Shown here one piece after another: positions 60,232 through 64,000 of a DNA stretch of 64,000 nucleotides (position 1 is the first letter of the stretch; every line of letters begins with the position of its first letter). Location: NCBI GenBank assembly GCA_963698405.1, contig CAVOQT010000002.1, forward strand, positions 310,001 through 374,000, in the 5' to 3' direction. This stretch comes from SHZI01 sp963698405. Lineage in GTDB: Bacteria; Pseudomonadota; Gammaproteobacteria; Steroidobacterales; GCA-2729495. The translations under genes were made by a program, and so were the position numbers. The notes beneath the pieces were generated by a model. That model saw only the letters and a list, made by a program, of their open reading frames with translations. It ran no database searches and was not told the DNA's origin.

Positions 60232-60325
60232 ATTCCAGCTTGTCATGTGGAAGGCTAATCGCTATCCTTGCGCGCCCTTTCGGCCGTACCGGCCGGGGGA
60301 GAATCCACCAGCGGTACCAGCGATC

Positions 60326-60529
60326 ATGAAAGCCGACATACATCCCGCCTACGCCGAAATCAAAGTAACCTGCAGTTGCGGCAACGAATTCCTTACTCGC
60401 TCCACGCTTGGGCACGATCTGGGTATCGAAGTTTGTTCTGCCTGTCACCCGTTCTATACCGGCAAGCAGAAGATGCTCGATACCGCCGGCCGGGTCGACA
60501 AGTTCCGCCGCAAATACAGTCGCGCCTGA
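60326..60529 (+). CDS. rpmE: 50S ribosomal protein L31 (zinc-binding form)
   Basis: L31 bridges the ribosomal subunits. The protein is 67 aa (E. coli 70). It starts MKADIHPAYAEIKVTCSCGN and carries four zinc-ligand cysteines, C16-x-C18 and C37-x2-C40, so it is the zinc-containing C+ form. The end CHPFYTGKQKMLDTAGRVDKF is typical. ATG 60326 gives the family N-terminus; the frame is open upstream through the DnaA-box region but those codons are not conserved. Confidence 0.97.
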   Translation: MKADIHPAYAEIKVTCSCGNEFLTRSTLGHDLGIEVCSACHPFYTGKQKMLDTAGRVDKFRRKYSRA

Positions 60530-60621
60530 TTTCAGCTGCGCTGGTTTTTACGACAGCACGCTCAAACGCCGACATCCTGCGATGAACTGCACCGACGGGT
60601 GCATGGTCCAGTCTCGTTCCC

Positions 60622-60627
60622 TATAAT
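60622..60627 (+). promoter_or_regulatory. Probable -10 element for gltA
   Basis: A perfect TATAAT lies 91 bp before the gltA start in the rpmE-gltA gap. The -35 region has no good match, so activator dependence is possible. Confidence 0.4.
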
Positions 60628-60718
60628 GTGGCGCTGTTTGGTCAGGTGCTGTCTGTCTGGGCAGCGCAACGACTGAATCCTCGTCGCCACAATACCAACC
60701 TGGGAGCCGGATAGATCA

Positions 60719-62026
60719 ATGAGCGACGTCAAACAGAACGGACGCAGCTATATCGTCAGGGAGACCAGTTCAGGCAAGGAGTTTGAGCTCGGGTCCCGCT
60801 CCGGAACCACTGGTCCGGATGTTGTCGATATTCGTAGCCTCTTCACCTCCCAGGGCTTGTTTACCTACGATCCCGGTTACGGCTCAACCGCAAGTTGCGA
60901 GAGCAAAATCACCTATATCGACGGTGACCAGGGCATCCTCATGTACCGAGGGTACCCGGTCGAGCAGTTGGCCAATCAGAGCTCTTTTATCGAAGTCGCC
61001 TGGCTGCTGCTCTACGGCGATCTGCCTTCGCAGGCGGAGTTGGTCGAGTTCGATCGATCGATCCGCACCCATACGATGCTGAATGAGACCATCCTGCGTC
61101 TCTTCAACGGTTTTCACTACGATGCACATCCGATGGCCATGGTTACCGGCGTGGTCGGGTCGATGTCCGCCTTCTATCACGACACGACGGACATCCACGA
61201 TCCACGGCATCGCGACATCTTTGCGCACCGGATCATCGCCAAACTGCCGACCATTGCAGCCGCCGCCTACAAGCACTCACTGGGCCAGCCGTTTACCTAT
61301 CCGCGCAATGACCTGAACTATTGCTCGAACCTGCTGCACATGTTTTTTGCCGTACCGGCCGAGGACTATCACATCGATCCGGTGGCGGCCGAGGCGCTTG
61401 ACCTGCTGTTCATCCTGCATGCCGACCATGAACAGAATTGCAGCACGTCGACGGTGCGCATGGCCGGCAGTTCCGGTGCCAATCCCTACTCTGCAGTGGC
61501 GGCCGGTATTTCTGCGCTCTGGGGCCCTGCGCACGGTGGTGCCAACGAAGCTGTCCTCAAGATGCTGGAAGAAATCGGTACCGTAGCCAACATCCCGAAA
61601 TTCATTGCCAAAGCGAAGGACAAGGATGACCCCTTCCGTCTGATGGGCTTTGGCCATCGCGTCTACAAGAACCATGATCCGCGGGCGACGATCATCCGCG
61701 AAACCTGCCACAAGGTGCTCGCGCGCCTGGGCCGCAACCAGCCACTGTTTGATCTGGCCCTGCAGCTGGAAGAGATCGCACTGAAGGATCCCTACTTCAT
61801 CGAGAAGAAGCTCTACCCGAACGTCGACTTCTATTCAGGGGTCATCTATCGGGCGCTGGGGATTCCCAAGTCGATGTTCACCGTGATGTTTGCCATCGCC
61901 CGGACGGTAGGCTGGGTGGCGCACTGGCGGGAGATGATCACGGATCCGGAAGGGCGCATTGGCCGTCCGCGTCAGCTCTATACGGGCCCGACGCGCCGCG
62001 ACTACGTGGATGTCAGCAAGCGCTGA
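60719..62026 (+). CDS. gltA: Citrate synthase, type II
   Basis: GltA condenses oxaloacetate and acetyl-CoA, the entry step of the TCA cycle. The protein is 435 aa, typical of the hexameric Gram-negative form. Catalytic motifs are LHADHEQNCSTSTVRMAGSS (with His), GPAHGGANEAVLKML, GFGHRVYKNHDPRA and the Asp in YPNVDFYSGVIY. The N-terminal domain of the NADH-regulated type II enzyme is present. It overlaps the convergent unknown gene by 14 bp. Confidence 0.98.
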   Translation: MSDVKQNGRSYIVRETSSGKEFELGSRSGTTGPDVVDIRSLFTSQGLFTYDPGYGSTASCESKITYIDGDQGILMYRGYPVEQLANQSSFIEVAWLLLYGDLPSQAELVEFDRSIRTHTMLNETILRLFNGFHYDAHPMAMVTGVVGSMSAFYHDTTDIHDPRHRDIFAHRIIAKLPTIAAAAYKHSLGQPFTYPRNDLNYCSNLLHMFFAVPAEDYHIDPVAAEALDLLFILHADHEQNCSTSTVRMAGSSGANPYSAVAAGISALWGPAHGGANEAVLKMLEEIGTVANIPKFIAKAKDKDDPFRLMGFGHRVYKNHDPRATIIRETCHKVLARLGRNQPLFDLALQLEEIALKDPYFIEKKLYPNVDFYSGVIYRALGIPKSMFTVMFAIARTVGWVAHWREMITDPEGRIGRPRQLYTGPTRRDYVDVSKR

Positions 62027-62642
62027 GCTTCGGCGGCAGATCCAGCAGTACAGCCAGTTCACGGAGGCCGGCGCGCCGCATCGGCCGGCCATCCACCGGG
62101 CTCAACGGTGCATGGCCGCGCAGACGAAGCGGGAACACGGTGCTGGCGAAATCGCAGTCATGTACGCTGAAGCGGTAGCCGGGAAACTGCTCTACTTCAT
62201 CGTGTCGCAGCCGGTGACGACGCGCGATGCTCCTGTAACCCACGCCCAGTGACTCAAGGCTTGCACTGACTGCTTCAGAGGTATCGCTGAACAGGTGCAG
62301 GTCAATGCTCGTATGAATCGTGGCGTTGCCACTCAGGACATCGCCCACCAGTCGGGGGTGATAACCGCCGAGATCACGCATCACTTCAAAGGCTGCGTGG
62401 CGCAAGGCCGTCAGTAGTTCCGGCAGGGTTTCACCGTGAAAGATCCGGTTGCGTTCGGCGAGTGCCGCCTCGATTTCTGCATTGTCCGGCAGGTGTGCCT
62501 GCCTGCCCAGGCCAAGCCGTGTCGCAGCCTTGATCTTGGCGCTGTGGAAATCGAGCAGGCCTTCTTCCTGGATTATCCGTGCTGTTTCGACGGCAAGCGC
62601 CAGGCGCTGATGGTCGGGACGATCACGGTTAGAAGATCTCAT
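62013..62642 (-). CDS. Conserved protein of unknown function, nucleotidyltransferase-like
   Basis: The protein is 209 aa. I do not recognise a named family. It is soluble, with a His-containing N-terminal region predicted helical (about 10-75). The middle segment LVGDVLSGNATIHTSIDLHLFSD resembles a nucleotidyltransferase core (G-D/N ... D-x-x), but the second acidic residue reads His, so activity is doubtful. Later residues include FSVHDCDFASTVFPLRL. ATG 62642 overlaps the penicillin-binding protein gene by 14 bp, so the two are probably co-translated. Confidence 0.6.
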   Translation of the reverse strand: MRSSNRDRPDHQRLALAVETARIIQEEGLLDFHSAKIKAATRLGLGRQAHLPDNAEIEAALAERNRIFHGETLPELLTALRHAAFEVMRDLGGYHPRLVGDVLSGNATIHTSIDLHLFSDTSEAVSASLESLGVGYRSIARRHRLRHDEVEQFPGYRFSVHDCDFASTVFPLRLRGHAPLSPVDGRPMRRAGLRELAVLLDLPPKLSAC

Positions 62643-64000
62643 TCTCGTTCCCCGCTGGCCCTGCCGGCCGCCCATGGCCGGTTGCCACGTTGCTGCTGGA
62701 TTCCAGTGTTTCGAGGTCAGACTCGCGGAACAGTTCAAACATGCTTCCGGCATCGCTGGACGAAACCAGCAGGCCCGTTGTGGCGGAAATGCGTGCAGTC
62801 ACGATGCCCGGTGGTCGCCGCACGGGTGTCTCCGGTACGCCATGCAATGCGTCGGCCATGAAGTACATCCACATGGGCAGCGCTGTCCGGCCACCTTCTT
62901 CGCGTGGCCCGAGGCTGCGCTCTTGGTCAAAGCCTACCCAGGCGGTGGCGACCAGTTGACCGTTGAAGCCACTGAACCAGGCATCGCGCCGATCATTTGA
63001 GGTGCCGGTCTTGCCAGCGATATCTGCGCGTCCGAGGGCCTGCGCCCGGACACCGGTGCCACGCCTGACTACGTCGCGCATCATGTCGTAGAGCAGATAG
63101 GCGTTCTCGGCGGTAATGATCCGTGGTGCCCGTCCGGTGCCCGACATGAACTCCGGCGTTTCTATCGCTGCGGGTTGCCAGGTCTGGGCATGTGCGATCA
63201 TTTCCTCGGCATCCAGATAGACGGGGATTTCCGGTCTTGTCGGTGCCTGTGCCTGTACCGTGATTGCATCAGATGCCGCGACTTCGGCGGCTGGCGGCTC
63301 ATTTGGACCGAACCAGCGTGGCGTGCAGTCGGCGCAAACCACCCTGGCCGGGGCCTGGAAAATCACCGCTCCGTGGGCGTCTTCGATCCGCTCGATCAGA
63401 TAGGGCTCAACGCGATAGCCGCCATTGGCGAAAACAGCAAATCCTGCCGCCATATCGCGTGGCGTGGCTTCGCCGCTGCCGAGCGCCATGGTCGGATTCG
63501 GTGGCATGGCGCTGTCCGGCAGACCAAACGGCCGGATATATCTGATCGCTCTCGCGACCCCGGTGCTCAGCAAGACGCGGATGGTGACCAGATTCAGCGA
63601 TTTCACCAATCCTTCGCGCAGGCGGGTGGGGCCATAGAACTGGCCGGAGTTATTCTGCGGGCGCCACTCGTCGGCATCAGTACCGGTATTTTCAAATACC
63701 ACCGGCGCATCGTTGACGACGGTCGCTGGCGTGAATCCATGCTCCAGCGCAGCTGAATAGACAAAGGGCTTGAACGATGACCCCGGTTGCCGCTTCGCCT
63801 GAACCGCCCGGTTGAACTTGCTGGCAAAGAAATCGTAGCCACCGGACAGCGCTACCGTCGCACCATCCAGCGGGTCCAGTGCTACCAGTGCGCCCTGTAC
63901 GACGGGTAGTTGGGCCAGTAACCAGCCGCGACTCACGGTGCGGAGCAGATAGACGACATCGCCGGTCGAGACAATTTCTGCGACGGTCTGCGGTGCCGCA
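62629..64000 (-). CDS. Class A penicillin-binding protein (PBP1A type), C-terminal part
   Basis: The frame is open to the window edge, so the N-terminal glycosyltransferase domain is outside. Visible is the transpeptidase domain. The active-site Ser lies in RQPGSSFKPFVYSAALEHG (S-x-x-K as SSFK), the second motif is S-x-N in VKSLNLVTIRVL, and the third is KTGTSNDRRDAW. The sequence GGYDFFASKFNRAVQAKRQP is typical of PBP1A (MrcA/PonA), which makes and crosslinks peptidoglycan. The C-terminal tail is low-complexity. Confidence 0.92.
   Translation of the reverse strand, partial: AAPQTVAEIVSTGDVVYLLRTVSRGWLLAQLPVVQGALVALDPLDGATVALSGGYDFFASKFNRAVQAKRQPGSSFKPFVYSAALEHGFTPATVVNDAPVVFENTGTDADEWRPQNNSGQFYGPTRLREGLVKSLNLVTIRVLLSTGVARAIRYIRPFGLPDSAMPPNPTMALGSGEATPRDMAAGFAVFANGGYRVEPYLIERIEDAHGAVIFQAPARVVCADCTPRWFGPNEPPAAEVAASDAITVQAQAPTRPEIPVYLDAEEMIAHAQTWQPAAIETPEFMSGTGRAPRIITAENAYLLYDMMRDVVRRGTGVRAQALGRADIAGKTGTSNDRRDAWFSGFNGQLVATAWVGFDQERSLGPREEGGRTALPMWMYFMADALHGVPETPVRRPPGIVTARISATTGLLVSSSDAGSMFELFRESDLETLESSSNVATGHGRPAGPAGNENEIF

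Larger units (their letters stand above)
59998..60325. other. rdgB-rpmE intergenic region with origin-like features
   Basis: This is a 328-bp gap without a gene. The part from about 60040 to 60180 is AT-rich compared with the surroundings. It is followed by two perfect inverted DnaA boxes (60208-60216 and 60222-60230), with weaker CTCTCCACA before and TGTGGAAGG after them. An IHF-consensus match lies about 100 bp upstream. Function is unknown: a DnaA-controlled promoter, a DnaA-titration site, or an origin. Confidence 0.6.

Noticed and set aside
60533..60551. Possible rpmE terminator (CAGC-TGC-GCTG followed by GTTTTT)
   Set aside because: The stem has only 4 bp; the T-run is suggestive but not enough to call it.
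1..64000. CRISPR arrays, insertion sequences, prophage genes, tRNA or rRNA genes
   Set aside because: No regularly spaced repeats, transposase or integrase genes, or RNA gene signatures were seen on reading both strands.

Overview
The window is a contiguous piece of a gammaproteobacterial chromosome next to the replication origin. The evidence is the block rpmH-rnpA / dnaA-dnaN-recF-gyrB, the gene order yibN-grxC-secB-gpsA, the glnA-ntrB-ntrC cluster with an enteric-style sigma54/NtrC control region, a pseudomonad-type parS sequence, and an aa3 cytochrome oxidase operon of the Pseudomonas/Xanthomonas type. Protein-coding density is very high, and many neighbours overlap by 1-25 bp. I saw no rRNA, tRNA, insertion sequence, prophage or CRISPR. 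The genus cannot be fixed from the sequence alone.

Layout. 1-3.8 kb: the end of a GGDEF gene, then (minus strand) rpmH, rnpA, yidC and mnmE; yidD is missing from its usual place. 3.9-10.1 kb: dnaA, dnaN, recF, gyrB, with DnaA boxes and an AT-rich candidate origin, and two perfect 16-bp parS-like palindromes inside recF. 10.1-14.5 kb: plsC, gmhB, glyS, glyQ. 14.5-19.3 kb: the nitrogen-regulation unit glnA, a DUF4124 gene, ntrB, ntrC. 19.3-24.7 kb: pyrD (class 1B type), trmL, gpsA, secB, grxC, a rhodanese, envC, crcB. 24.7-29.7 kb: HIT protein, thioesterase, DUF1330, POT peptide transporter, tatABC, dtd. 29.8-35.5 kb: a five-gene oligopeptide ABC transporter. 35.5-40.6 kb: trkH, trkA, uvrD. 40.6-47.2 kb: aa3 oxidase genes and assembly factors (ctaC, ctaD, a 43-residue membrane peptide, ctaG, ctaE, surf1, a thioredoxin-like factor, ctaA). 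47.4-50.9 kb: bioC, bioB, comF, ubiA. 51-57.7 kb: recG, ridA, spoT, rpoZ, gmk, yicC. 57.8-60.5 kb: PP2C phosphatase, rph, rdgB, rpmE. 60.7-64 kb: gltA, an unknown gene, and the 3' part of a class A penicillin-binding protein gene.

Most genes are housekeeping, so the more unusual material is in regulation and junctions: (i) an origin-like element upstream of rpmE with two perfect inverted DnaA boxes, an IHF-consensus match and an AT-rich flank; (ii) the parS pair in recF; (iii) rnpA, whose only usable start lies inside rpmH, as described in Thermus; (iv) ntrB, which has no ATG/GTG/TTG near the expected start and may begin with ATT; (v) two NtrC sites 31 bp apart plus a sigma54 promoter at glnA; (vi) a hairpin that places the spoT ribosome-binding site in its loop; (vii) the 43-residue peptide locked by start/stop overlaps between ctaD and ctaG. 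No new defence, mobile or biosynthetic system was recognised.
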